Shown here: piece by piece, positions 42,207 through 51,369 of the stretch
How the letters are laid out: every line of letters begins with the position of its first letter
How positions within the stretch are numbered: the first letter of the stretch is position 1
DNA from: Symbiodinium natans
Lineage: Eukaryota > Sar > Dinophyceae > Suessiales > Symbiodiniaceae
Direction of reading: 5' to 3'
Assembly: GCA_905221605.1 (NCBI GenBank)
Contig: CAJNDS010002823.1
Location: 653,001-717,000, forward strand
Length of the DNA: 64,000 nt
Notes under the pieces: model-generated
Database searches by the model: none
Seen by the model: only the letters and a program-made list of their open reading frames with translations
Told to the model about the DNA's origin: nothing
Made by a program: the position numbers and the translations under genes

Positions 42207-43435
42207 TCAAGATCCAAAGCAGGAGGATCTACGACAAAGGCTGCACCCTTGAGGCCTGGAAGTGCACACCCGCCATTCTGTAAGCAGAAAGGCGCCGCAC
42301 GCAGCTCTGTACGGGCTGCCCTCAAATGCCACCTGGGAGTCAGAGGCCGCACAGGTTTTGGCGCGGTGAGCTGTGCGCTTGGAACACATGAAAAGCAAAG
42401 CTGAATCCTCCTCGGAATCAGAGGCAGAAATTGGTCCCGGGACACTAGCTAGTGCCTCCCCAGTGTCAGCGGCTAGGAACGGAGCCGTGGCTGATGCGTG
42501 CTGCTCGGGGCAAAGAGTCGGAGACAGGCGCGGAGGAAGACAAAGGCTGGAATGCATCAGAGAGTTCCTGGAGGGCCAAAAGTCCTGGTCGGAAACGCTC
42601 AGGAACTGCTGCAGTGCGAGGCACGCCGTCAAAGCGCAGACCCAAGTCCTGGAGTGTACATCCTGTTGGAGTACAACGGGTTTGACTTCAGCCCCAGCTA
42701 CTCTGCAAACACCTGGCACCTTATGCCTCGGCACGCTTGCTGACCTCGGGCAACGCAAAGGGCCTCCTTGTGTAGGGGGCTTAGGGGTTCCAACTGCAGG
42801 GAGCGACTTAGGGCTAGGATGCACAAATGACATACGATGCTGGGAAGGGTAAACGGCATATTCCGAAGCTGATCGGTAAGCAGGCCCGGGCAAAGCACCT
42901 ACCCCAAAGCTGTCGTGACGCAAGCCCTGCTGGGCCTCACCGGTGCAGGCAGAGGGCGAGGCAAAGTTGCGGGTCTGGGTGCCGGGCTTGTTCTGGGACA
43001 GACGGTGCGAAGTGGTGCAGGCACAGGTGAATGCAGAGCCAGCACTTGTGCTCGTGTAGGCATGGACTTGGGACGGGGCCAGGCTGCCACTGCACACGAT
43101 TGCAAAGCGCTTTCCAAGTTTGAGGGTGCAACGACAACCTCCCAAGATAACTTGGATTGGGGAGATTCCAACTCAACATCCAAAGCAGGCTGGCTCAAAA
43201 CTGGAAGTCCAGGTGGAGTGGGAGGGAAGTGAAAGATCTCGCTGGCCTGGCCTGCTGGCTGCTCACCAGGCAAGGTCGCTGCACTGCCAGAGTCACCTGC
43301 GGGTGGCAAAGCATTGTCTTGAGCTTCAGAGGGCCTCTTTATACCTCGGTACCTTTTACAGACAAAGGATGCACGAGGAGGGCTGGTCTCACGAAATGCC
43401 GAAGAGGAGGACTCTGCTGCAAAGCATCTATCTGC
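42207..43435 (-). pseudogene. Pro/Ala/Ser-rich coding-like region in two frames
   Basis: One frame is open over 42899-43435 (FRETSPPRASFVCKRYRGIK, KRPSEAQDNALPPAGDSGSA, then Pro-rich PRPATLPRPLPAPVRPSRAC) and stops right after a GCTTTG word. A second frame is open from about 43145 to 42207 and continues with AYRSASEYAVYPSQHRMSFV and SASDSEEDSALLFMCSKRTA. The joint reading suggests one low-complexity, probably disordered protein with a frameshift or intron near 42900-43000. No domain recognised. Confidence 0.35.
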
Positions 43436-43459
43436 TCAGCAAAGAAGTAGGGTGTAGGG

Positions 43460-43786
43460 TCACCCATGACGGGACAGGTGCTGTGCAAAAGCAAAAAGTC
43501 CTCCTGAGAGGTGCTGGCAAGCTGAATGCACAAAGTGAATCAAAGCAGTGAGCTGTGAAGCAACAAAGGAGTGATGATGCTCTAGGGCTCGCAAGCGAGT
43601 GTCCACACGAGACAACTCTTGCTGCAAAGAAACAACTCGCAAAGCCAATGCTTCTCTCACCTCTCTTTCCCCTTCGAGCTCCCTCTCCAGCTCCAAGACA
43701 CAGCTCTCAAGGTCAATGCTTGAACTGATAGGCCCAGACGACGAGTCCAGCTCCGGGGCTGGTTGTTCGAGCAGCGTGCACGACCC
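43460..43786 (-). CDS. Coiled-coil ORF or exon
   Basis: Open after a stop at 43787-43789. It begins with an acidic Ser-rich segment (ELDSSSGPISSSIDLES), then CVLELERELEGEREVREALA and LRVVSLQQELSRVDTRLRAL with clear heptads, and ends AFAQHLSRHG. No ATG at the left, so it is either an exon or uses an upstream start. It lies about 150 bp downstream, in transcription sense, of the spliced-leader relic. Confidence 0.4.
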   Translation of the reverse strand, partial: GSCTLLEQPAPELDSSSGPISSSIDLESCVLELERELEGEREVREALALRVVSLQQELSRVDTRLRALEHHHSFVASQLTALIHFVHSACQHLSGGLFAFAQHLSRHG

Positions 43787-43879
43787 CTAATGGGCAAAAC
43801 TTAGAACAGCCACACAAAGCTATCTGTAGTCCTGACAAATTTCAAAGCATATGCCATGTTGCTGCTGTCAAAAGCTCAA

Positions 43880-44008
43880 GAAAATTAAAGCTAGCAAAGC
43901 ACTGCTCTGATGCTGCTCTTGTATGGTGTGTGGCTTGAGCCAAAATGGCTAGAAAATTAAAGCTAGCAAAGCACTGCTCTGATGCTGCTCTTGTGTGGTG
44001 TGTGGCTT
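43880..44008 (-). repeat. 72 bp tandem duplication ending in spliced-leader relics
   Basis: GAAAATTAAAGCTAGCAAAG starts at 43880 and again at 43952, and the units match through GTGTGTGGCTTGA. The first unit ends in an exact 18 nt leader match, the second in a diverged one (CTTGAACCATAAGCA). Confidence 0.85.
43934..43951 (-). other. Relic of the dinoflagellate spliced leader (3' 18 of 22 nt)
   Basis: The minus strand reads TAGCCATTTTGGCTCAAG, identical to the 3' 18 nt of the known 22 nt dinoflagellate leader; the remaining 5' bases do not match. Genomic leader relics at gene 5' ends are established as a sign that a trans-spliced mRNA was reverse transcribed and reinserted. Orientation agrees with the minus-strand ORFs downstream. 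Confidence 0.8.
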
Positions 44009-44035
44009 GAACCATAAGCATCAAAGCATGATGAC

Positions 44036-46140
44036 TTTCTCAAAACAGTAAACAACCATGAGTAAACACATAACCCATACGTCCAAATAGAACATTGAGT
44101 AGCTGCAAATAGCCATGGACCCGGAACAGCATGAACCGCCAGACCCCGGCGAGACCCGAAGCCGGACTACTGCGCAAAACTGAGCCAAGCTACCACCTGC
44201 GTTGGCGGGTCCAGCAGCTTTGCCGCTACTACCTCGAAACATGCTTGCCAGGGTCACGGCTGGTCAAGTTTCCAGGGTGCGGGGCTCCCAAGCTGTGGGC
44301 TCCAATACGTTGGTCAAATCCCAAATTACTGCCTGCGCTGCACTTGCAGTCCTTCCACAGGACTTGCAACACGCAACGTAATCTGCGTGAGGCATGCCAG
44401 TGCCCATGAAGTCACGAAACCATGGTCAACGATGAGCAAGAAGGCTTCAAACAAACAAGCAGACGAGAAAAACAAAGGAACAAACAATCAAACAAGTCAA
44501 CAAACCCGGAAACGGTTTGACATTTCTTGCTCGTAGAGGTCATGTGTCAAGAACAAGACTCCTTTGAGGACCAGGGAGTTGATTGCCTACGCATTTATTC
44601 GTCCTGCAGCCATGTTCGATGGAGGCGTATAGGAACACATTCCATTGCAACATAGACATAAGGCGCCTTGTGTGCTTTTTTGCGGCGCATGCTGTTTTGA
44701 GACGAGCTACTTTGTCCGCCCGCGCGCCGGGAATCTGTTCATCACGAACTTGCCGAGCTTGCAGCGGACTGAGAACATCCCAGATGCGTGCAACATCAGA
44801 CATGGACTGGTAACGTTCGTGGGCCTTGGCGCGTGCAGAATTGCAAAGCGCTGCCTGTCGTTGTCCAAGATGACCTGTCAGAGCACTCCGGTTCCTCCTA
44901 CTCGTATGTTCATCCTGTCCAACGGCGCAACAATCCTGCCAGGCTGCAGTTTCTCAGAAGGATACAAAATCATAGCGCCTTTGGTTCCGCATCTTGGAAA
45001 TCCTGCCTCGAGACAGAACACTCTGCTAAAGAAGGCACACGCACGTCCAGGCCACTCCTCAGACATCATGGTTTTGTGTATTCGTGGGGAGCAAACAACT
45101 TCCAACAAACGCCGGCAAACCTACCATGGTGGTGTTTCAGTGGAGTCGATGCCACATGCTGTGATTCCTTGTATCTGCAGTAGTACCTAGCTGCTCGAAC
45201 AGATGGCCTTTCACCACGACAGGATGCCCATCCTCTTCCCAGGACGACCAAGGGCCAAGGGATACTGAAAAACAAAAACTGTGATTGGTTCATCATGTTG
45301 CAAAATAGAGCCTTGCCAAACCATGTGAGACCCGATGCCAACCCCAGCTACATCCTGCCCAAGAGAGCGACATGCACCCAGTTCCAACAAGATGAAGCAA
45401 GGAATGAAGAGCAGAGAAGAGCAGGGTGAACTCAGAAGAGATGCGGATTGGATGCTGCAGGGTTTCGTGGCAGCGTGGGTAAGCCCTGGCCAACAAGGTA
45501 GATCCGTTATATGGAGCCAAGCCACAAGACATGGCCATGACATCACGATAGAGGCAGCGCGCGGGACAGGCGATCCATGGCCATCTACGTCGAGCAAGGC
45601 GCGCGCGTGCTGAAGGCGCGCATGTTTACGCGAAGGAATCCTGAGATAAATGGCGCCGGCACAGTTACCGCTGGCCATCAGTCTTTGGTCCTGTGGACGT
45701 CGCGTGCTTGCGTCATGCAGGTTGCTGCCATGAACAATGCCCGATCATGCGCGTGACACTGTTGAAGGAGCGACTGCTGCTGCATAGATGTTCCGGCGCT
45801 CAGCGCCACATGTCGTGTGCCTGCGTGCCAGCAACAAAACAGCATCTTGCAGCTCCATCTGCATACTGCGCGCAGATCCGGACAGCGTGTTTTCATTGGG
45901 CATTACATCTTGGGACGATGAGATTGAATTACAGGTAATCAAACCCTCAACGAACATCGTTCCACATTCCGCTTCCATCAGGCCGTTACTTGCCGCTGCC
46001 GCTGGGCAACCTGTTTACACCAAACTCGGCGTCGAACTCAGGCCGCCATTCTTGCGCTCAAATACCAGAATGGCACTTCGAGGCCAAGCGTCCTCAAAGC
46101 ACACAGTGTCATGACTTGCTGGCAAAAGGAAACCGCTGAT
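44036..46140. other. Region with weak minus-strand ORFs, no assigned gene
   Basis: Protein-like minus frames include 44540-44803 extending to about 44960 (SMSDVARIWDVLSPLQARQV, then KTACAAKKHTRRLMSMLQWN). Others are 44878-45108 (AMILYPSEKLQPGRIVAPLD) and the end of 45211-45678 (HMVWQGSILQHDEPITVFVF). Another, 45745-45978, has ATG and CNSISSSQDVMPNENTLSGS. Plus-strand frames overlap them. These may be exons of one minus-strand gene. I cannot join them or recognise a family. Confidence 0.3.
44540..44803 (-). CDS. Hypothetical ORF, 87 aa
   Basis: MSDVARIWDVLSPLQARQVR, basic middle, VFLYASIEHGCRTNKCVGNQ near the end. The frame is open about 50 codons further upstream (GHLGQRQAALCNSARAKAHE), so the ATG may be internal. 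Unknown function. Confidence 0.3.
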   Translation of the reverse strand: MSDVARIWDVLSPLQARQVRDEQIPGARADKVARLKTACAAKKHTRRLMSMLQWNVFLYASIEHGCRTNKCVGNQLPGPQRSLVLDT

Positions 46141-46324
46141 AAACTAATTTGTTTTATTCATTTAGGTGCCTCCCGCCTGGCAGGATTGGGCTTGGAGTTC
46201 GCACCATTTTTTTGCTAGGGCCGGCTAGGGCTGCAGGGCCCAGGGGCCTGTATTGCGGCTTAGAGCATGCTGACCACATCTTGCCCGGACATCTCCCAAG
46301 GCTGAGAGAAAAACAATCCGGACT

Positions 46325-46465
46325 GGCCTTGCAAGCGACTCCCCGCAAAATTTGGCCAAATCGAGCCAAGCCTTTCTCATCGCCTACGAAGAGTAGCCCG
46401 ATTTGGCCAAACGTTGCCCGAAAGTTGTCCGGCAAAATTTGGCCAAATCGAGCCGCGCCTTTAAG
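46325..46465. repeat. Fragment of the 87 bp GATTTGGCCAAATTTTGC repeat
   Basis: One to two units with AAATTTGGCCAAATCGAGCC and CATCGCCTACGAAGAG, the same family as 55548-55935 and 56945-57545. Confidence 0.85.
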
Positions 46466-46640
46466 GCCCGATTAAATTATTTAAATAATTCAAATATTGG
46501 AGGCCCGAAATTATCTAAAATTAAGTAGCCAAAAACCCCAGCCCCAGCTTCCAAATAAACCCTATTTCAGCCGCATCCCTCTGGGAAAGAGTAATTTACA
46601 TAATTTCAAAAATTTAAATAATTGAACAGGAGAAGAAAGG
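46466..46640. repeat. AT-rich repeat and 'AAACCCCAGCCCCAGCTTCC' block
   Basis: ATTTAAATAATT-type sequence, then the block also present near 56040, 56470 (inverted) and 57650. Confidence 0.8.
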
Positions 46641-46954
46641 ACTGAGACACCGGCTCCAGAGGACCAGAGAAACTACATGTCGCTCTCAAGAACTTCGTCT
46701 CGAGTCAGGCTACGAAGTGCAGAGACGGCCCAAACAAAGCCACGCATTCGGCCCGGAAGAGCCGGAAGGCGGGGCTCCAGGGTTGAAAGAGGGTGCGCCG
46801 GGAAAGTACTGTAGCCTTCACCGTGCTGCGTCCCAATCCTACTTCTGAGGGCGGTGCGCAAAACAAAAATGCAAGCGTGTGAGAAGACTGGCCCCGGGGC
46901 CCTGTGCAGGAGACCGCGGGAACAAGACCATGCCCTGCCGGTCAAGCCCCCCGC

Positions 46955-47136
46955 CTCCTCTACGTCGGGTCCTCCCGAACGCAGCTGCAGGATGCTGAGA
47001 ACCGCGGGTGGAAGACGAAGCAGCGCTCGTCCACTACCCCGTTCTCTCTACGCCGGGTGCTCCCGAACGCAGCTGCCGCAGACTCATCCACAGCCCCGCA
47101 CCCTTGTGCTCGGCTCTCCCGAATGCAGCGTGACAT
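46955..47136 (-). repeat. Repeats in the 3' untranslated region of the R2-like element
   Basis: CTCTACGTCGGGTCCTCCCG, CTCTACGCCGGGTGCTCCCG and CGGCTCTCCCGAATGCAGC occur at about 46957, 47047 and 47109, each followed by AACGCAGCTGC or similar. On the sense strand they lie just after the stop codon. They could be RNA structure used for target-primed reverse transcription; that role is inferred. Confidence 0.55.
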
Positions 47137-47141
47137 GTGGC

Positions 47142-50100
47142 CTAAAGCACTGTTTCAGAGGCCGCGAGCCTCCTCCTCAGGGCGGCCCTGGCTCGGTGGG
47201 AGCGTGCAGCCACGCACAATTCCTGCATCAAAAGGGAATGCAGTGGGCCGGGCTCCTCCCCGGCACGAGCCGCAACAGCACGCGCCACGTGCTTTATGAT
47301 GACTGCAGCACCCACATCCCAAGTACCCGTCGCCTCTGCCACCATTGGGACGAAGGCGACGCCTTGGGACTTACAGGCCTGCGCAGTCTGCTTATAGGCC
47401 TCCTTATCCCGGGCATACGCAGCTGCAGCAGCGCCACCCTGTTGGCCTGCCAAGGCCAGGGTCTCCTGCCGCTGAGGTGCCGTGATGGCAAAGTCAAGTG
47501 CGGTAGGAGACCCGGACAAAGCGGGCACGTAGATATCGGCCGGCCGCCGAGCGGCAGAACTGGCGTCGTCTGGGGACTGGGGCAAAAGCAGGCCAGGACG
47601 TTCCTTCTCAGGATGGAAGCCTGCCCGGTGCAGCCAAGCAAACAGTACATCCCGCACTGCATTATGGCGAAGGGTGCGCTCTCCCCCGGCGACACAGGTG
47701 GCGGCATGATGATTGTAACGGTCCAACACCCCGTCACACAGCGGGCACCAGAGGTCATCAGCCGCATCAGGAACCCCCAACCGGGACCGCAACTCCGCGG
47801 AGAAGACAGCCGGTTCCATCCGAGTACGCCCAGAAGGGATGGCCGCGAGGAAGGCCCGGGCGCCAAGGCCAGCCTCAGAGCGGAGCACCGCACGTTCCAC
47901 AAGGCTAGCCTTTGCCAGGTGTGCTTGCCAATCGGCGCGGTCAAGTCGCTCCGACAGGTCGCGCTGCCTGGCAGCCAGAGCCGCATCCAGGGACATCTGG
48001 GCATCGGCAGGGAGGTTATTACAAAGTGCCCGAAGAGCACCCGCCACAGCAGGCGAAGCTTGAACACGTGGACCAGAGAAGGTGTGGTCGATGTCGGCAC
48101 AGGCAGCCATGCTGGCTCCTAAGGATGCCAGATAGGCCGCTGGCGCGTGGGCAAGGCAAGAGCGAAGTCCCAATCCAGCTTGGGCGACACCCCGTGAAGC
48201 CTGCCGCCACTGGTCATCAGTCAGGTGGATGCCGGTAAGGTCGCCGAAGCAGCGTTGCACCAGACCGTCGAAGGTGGCGAGGGCATCGGCTTGCGCTTCG
48301 GGGGGGTTGCAACGCATGCTGTGGACCATACGCGAGAACCCCGCACAAGCTCGCAAGAGACGGAGGCCCACTTGTGGGTCCTCCAGTTCAGCAACCGCTT
48401 CCAGCAACTCGCCGGCCTTGGCCACCCGCGCAGAAGTGTGCTGGCAGATGTAAGACTCGTCGCCGATGGCTGCACCCAAGAACTCAAAGTTGTTTGTCAG
48501 AACACGGCTGCTTCCGTCTGCGCGACGCAGCAGGGCAGCAGGAAAGTGCGGCTGAAGGAGCTGCGCATTGGTGGCGCCAAACACCACCAGCTCGCACTTG
48601 CCGAGGTTAAGTTCGAGGCCGATGTCTGCAGCTCGCCGTTGGGCGAGCTGGAGCGCAGTGCCCAAGGCAGGAATGTCACCAGCGAGCACGCCATCATCAA
48701 GGAAGTGCACTGCGAGGTCCAGAGCGCCACCGCGCAACTCAGACGCCAGTGGTTGCAAGGCAAGAGAGAACAACAAGGGGCCCAGGGGATCCCCCTGTTG
48801 CACTCCAGCCGACGACTCCAGACTACGGTCGCCGAACTGAAGACGACTGGGTTGGCGGTAGCACCACGTAGCCCAACGAGCCAGGGATGGAAAGTGGGCG
48901 GCAGCCTGTCGCAAAACCTCCTCTCTGCTCACGCAGTTAAAAGCGTTTCGCAGATCAAGCTTCAGGATGGCCTTCTGGGACGAGCCCGCATGTCTGTCAC
49001 TCCAGGCTCGCACGGCGTGCACAGCCTTTTCCGCCCCACCCTTTACAGACACACCGACCTGCGCAGGCCAAAAGAATTCCCGGGCCTCGTCCTTCACAGT
49101 GATCATCAAACACTTCCCTGTAAGTCGGCGAAGTAGTTCTCCCACAGCTATGGGCCTGACCCCACCGGCAGGCTTAGGCAAGGCCACGAGGCTAGCGCCC
49201 GCAAGCACCGGTGCAACCTCAGCAGGCGCACGGCCCTGAGCGAGGAGGTCCACAACAGCGGATAGCTGAGCCAGAAAGTTGTCAGTGCTTCCAGCACAGC
49301 AGGCATCGCGCAGATGTTGCACACGGAGGCCGCTCGGGCCGGGGGCGGTCTCGGCCGGGAAAGCCCGCAAGCACCGCGCCACAAGCTCCGGAGCCATACT
49401 AGGCGGCAGCGGCAGGTCAGCGATGGCCGGCGCTGCAGGCAAGGGCCGGTGTGGGTGAAGAGCAGCAAGGGCCCTAGCAGTGTCCTCGTTCTGAGGGCAG
49501 AGACCTTTGGACAAGAGAGCGGCACAAGCCTTCCGGTCAAAGCCCTCGCGCCCCCAACTGGTAGCGATGTCCCTGCGTTCCTCGGGCGTCAGCGGCCCAG
49601 TGCGCGCAGCCCGGCGGCAAGGACGGGCCTCCCAGAGTGACAGGCGCTCCCCCTCCTGCCACCGCTGCAGCCTGTCCAAAGTGAAGGCGGCGGCAGCCTT
49701 GCGGTGCCTTCGGCCCCCCCGCCCAGGTGCACAAAGCACGCACTGCGGTAACATCAAAAGCTCCAGCCAGGACTCCAGGTTATTGTGATGCCCCACAGCG
49801 GCTAAAGCTCGTGTAAGCACCTGGTTCCACGCATGCCTCGCAGCAACCGGCACATGCCGCAGAGTACTGGTGCGGGCAGCCTGGATGGCCTCGAAAGATG
49901 GTAATGGCAAACCATCCACCTCCATCGGGGCGGCCTCCACAGCAGCCGCCCTGGCTTCAGGCCTGCAGGTTGGGTGGACACCGACTGGGCACCGCATTCG
50001 CCTGCGCGCCTGCATCCAGCCAACAGGCACATCCCCCTCCAGAGTGCCAGCCAGGTGGGCATCAATATGGGCCCGCATGCAGGTGTCATTAGCCCAACCA

Positions 50101-50615
50101 CGGGCGCGAGCGGGATCCGAGCAACGACAAGCAGGGACAGGACAGTACACGCGCCCCCTCCGTGCAGCAACATCCACACCAACCCCTGCAGCTCGTGGAG
50201 GCGGTGATCTTTCACGAGGTGGGCGTTCACCCCCGACTGGCGTGCCTGGCTCAGGTCCGGGAAGGCTCGCTTCTCCCACGCGCTGCCCTCGCAAAGGCCG
50301 CCCGGACCAGGAAAATAGCCGTGGCTGGCGTCGCCAGTTAGCCCGCTGTCGCTCATAGAGCCGCCCATGTCCACGGCGCCATCTGATGTTCGTCTCTGCA
50401 CCCCGCAGGCCCATTAGAGGATCCCACAATGGTGGGGGCAGTTGGGCATCACTCCACCCTGCATTGAGAAGTCGAGTCAAGCAGCGGCGATCCCGCCTAC
50501 CCAAACTGTCCGGGACGAACCCTGCGGTTGTAGAGAGAGGCACCTCCCATGTTGGCCATGCGGCCTCGCCAAGCCACCAGAGTCCCCATAACAGCCGTCC
50601 GGGCGAGGGGGCCAT
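47142..50615 (-). CDS. R2-like non-LTR retrotransposon polyprotein (zinc finger, reverse transcriptase, restriction-like endonuclease)
   Basis: Intact 1157-codon ORF, ATG at 50613-50615 and TAG at 47142-47144. Residues 112-121 read RVGEASLPGP, a 2A-like motif. Residues 158-187 form a C2H2 finger (CPVPAC...MRAHIDAH) for DNA binding. The reverse transcriptase spans about 400-720. It has APGPSGLRVQHLR, KLDLRNAFN (Asp554), GVQQGDPLGPLLF (604-616) and FLDD (Asp640, Asp641) in place of the usual YADD. A CCHC-like CPLCDGVLDRYNHHAATC lies at 957-974. A restriction-like endonuclease follows with RRPADIYV (Asp1027), TALDFAIT (Asp1041) and the KEAYKQTAQACKSQGVAFVP region from 1071. This order is that of early-branching R2/NeSL-type LINEs, which nick DNA and copy their RNA at the nick. 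The frame is open about 19 codons upstream of the ATG. An intact ORF suggests recent insertion. The element interrupts a purine-rich repeat. Confidence 0.9.
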   Translation of the reverse strand: MAPSPGRLLWGLWWLGEAAWPTWEVPLSTTAGFVPDSLGRRDRRCLTRLLNAGWSDAQLPPPLWDPLMGLRGAETNIRWRRGHGRLYERQRANWRRQPRLFSWSGRPLRGQRVGEASLPGPEPGTPVGGERPPRERSPPPRAAGVGVDVAARRGRVYCPVPACRCSDPARARGWANDTCMRAHIDAHLAGTLEGDVPVGWMQARRRMRCPVGVHPTCRPEARAAAVEAAPMEVDGLPLPSFEAIQAARTSTLRHVPVAARHAWNQVLTRALAAVGHHNNLESWLELLMLPQCVLCAPGRGGRRHRKAAAAFTLDRLQRWQEGERLSLWEARPCRRAARTGPLTPEERRDIATSWGREGFDRKACAALLSKGLCPQNEDTARALAALHPHRPLPAAPAIADLPLPPSMAPELVARCLRAFPAETAPGPSGLRVQHLRDACCAGSTDNFLAQLSAVVDLLAQGRAPAEVAPVLAGASLVALPKPAGGVRPIAVGELLRRLTGKCLMITVKDEAREFFWPAQVGVSVKGGAEKAVHAVRAWSDRHAGSSQKAILKLDLRNAFNCVSREEVLRQAAAHFPSLARWATWCYRQPSRLQFGDRSLESSAGVQQGDPLGPLLFSLALQPLASELRGGALDLAVHFLDDGVLAGDIPALGTALQLAQRRAADIGLELNLGKCELVVFGATNAQLLQPHFPAALLRRADGSSRVLTNNFEFLGAAIGDESYICQHTSARVAKAGELLEAVAELEDPQVGLRLLRACAGFSRMVHSMRCNPPEAQADALATFDGLVQRCFGDLTGIHLTDDQWRQASRGVAQAGLGLRSCLAHAPAAYLASLGASMAACADIDHTFSGPRVQASPAVAGALRALCNNLPADAQMSLDAALAARQRDLSERLDRADWQAHLAKASLVERAVLRSEAGLGARAFLAAIPSGRTRMEPAVFSAELRSRLGVPDAADDLWCPLCDGVLDRYNHHAATCVAGGERTLRHNAVRDVLFAWLHRAGFHPEKERPGLLLPQSPDDASSAARRPADIYVPALSGSPTALDFAITAPQRQETLALAGQQGGAAAAAYARDKEAYKQTAQACKSQGVAFVPMVAEATGTWDVGAAVIIKHVARAVAARAGEEPGPLHSLLMQELCVAARSHRARAALRRRLAASETVL

Positions 50616-50632
50616 GGCACAGGCCCTATGGG

Positions 50633-51055
50633 GCCTCCATTCCCCTCTTGTTCTTCCTTTCTTGCGTTTTTGTCATTTAAAGGGGAACAGGAGAAGAGAA
50701 GGGAAAGAGAAGGAGAGAGGAGAGATAAAAGGAACACAGTTTTAATGGGAAGAGCCAAGAAAAGAATAGAAGAGAGATGAATAAAGGAGAGGGAGAGACA
50801 AACCAAGGCGCAAAGAAGATGGCACTCTTCTTTATCTATCCTCTCTCCCTTATCTCTGCAAGGAATAGAACAAACAGGAAGCAAGGAGACGGAGTGACAA
50901 AACTTGTCGCAAAGCTTTATATATCTCCCTTGTCTCTCCCTAATTAGGCGCCCTTCCTCCTCTTCAGGAAATCGCCTTTCCCGTATTTTGCTTTTCGAAG
51001 CAACGCAAAAAAACAACAGATAAGAAGAGAGGACAGGGAATGACTACGGCCCAGG
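50633..51055. repeat. Copy of the purine-rich repeat family next to the R2-like element
   Basis: GGCCTCCATTCCCCT...AGGGGAACAGGAGAAG aligns closely with 39415-39640 for over 200 bp. The right end (TCCTCTTCAGGAAATCGCC, CCGTATTTTGCTT) matches about 40055-40100, so the copy has an internal deletion. Homology starts about 18 bp upstream of the ORF's ATG. Confidence 0.8.
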
Positions 51056-51229
51056 AGTGTGTTAAGAAATTTTATTAATTAAGAAATCTGGACCTGGACC
51101 GGCCACACATTTTAAAATCCAGGGCCTCGCGGGCTCGCCCAAAAAAATTCCGCCGAGGAAGTATTAAGTAACGTTCTCTGTCATATTTACCAAGAACCCA
51201 AGAAACTGCAAGCCTCAAACCCTCTAATC
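51056..51229. other. Spacer without recognisable feature
   Basis: AT-rich start, then unique sequence before the satellite. Nothing supported. Confidence 0.5.
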
Positions 51230-51294
51230 CCAGGGCTCAGGGCTCAGGGCTCAGGGCTCAGGGGCTTAGGGCTTAGGGCTTAGGGCGGAAGAGG

Positions 51295-51369
51295 CCCGGC
51301 ACAAAAAGTCACCTTTTTTGAGGTGTTTCAGGCCGGAAAGACCCAAATAAGGTGACTTTTTGTGCCGGG
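51295..51369. repeat. 75 bp hairpin with perfect 21 nt arms (first of 13)
   Basis: CCCGGCACAAAAAGTCACCTT at 51295 is the exact inverse of the last 21 nt. The 33 nt loop contains GGCCGGAAAGGCC, a second small stem. In copies followed by CCTCTTCC (for example 54652 and 54839) the arms extend to 29 nt. Possibly a MITE-like core or an RNA hairpin; no coding. Confidence 0.93.

Larger units (their letters stand above)
40415..44035 (-). other. Gene-like minus-strand unit enriched in CAAAG (CTTTG on the minus strand)
   Basis: Bounded by the purine-rich repeat on one side and by spliced-leader relics on the other. It contains several protein-like minus-strand ORFs in changing frames. CAAAG occurs about 17 times in 40.4-41.6 kb and about 13 times in 42-43 kb by hand count, almost never as CTTTG on the plus strand. 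It could be an expressed gene with introns or a decaying retrogene. Confidence 0.45.

Noticed and set aside
46854-49136. Long plus-strand frames of 422 and 303 codons
   Set aside because: Antisense shadows of the R2-like ORF and its 3' region; GC-rich third positions remove stops on the opposite strand.
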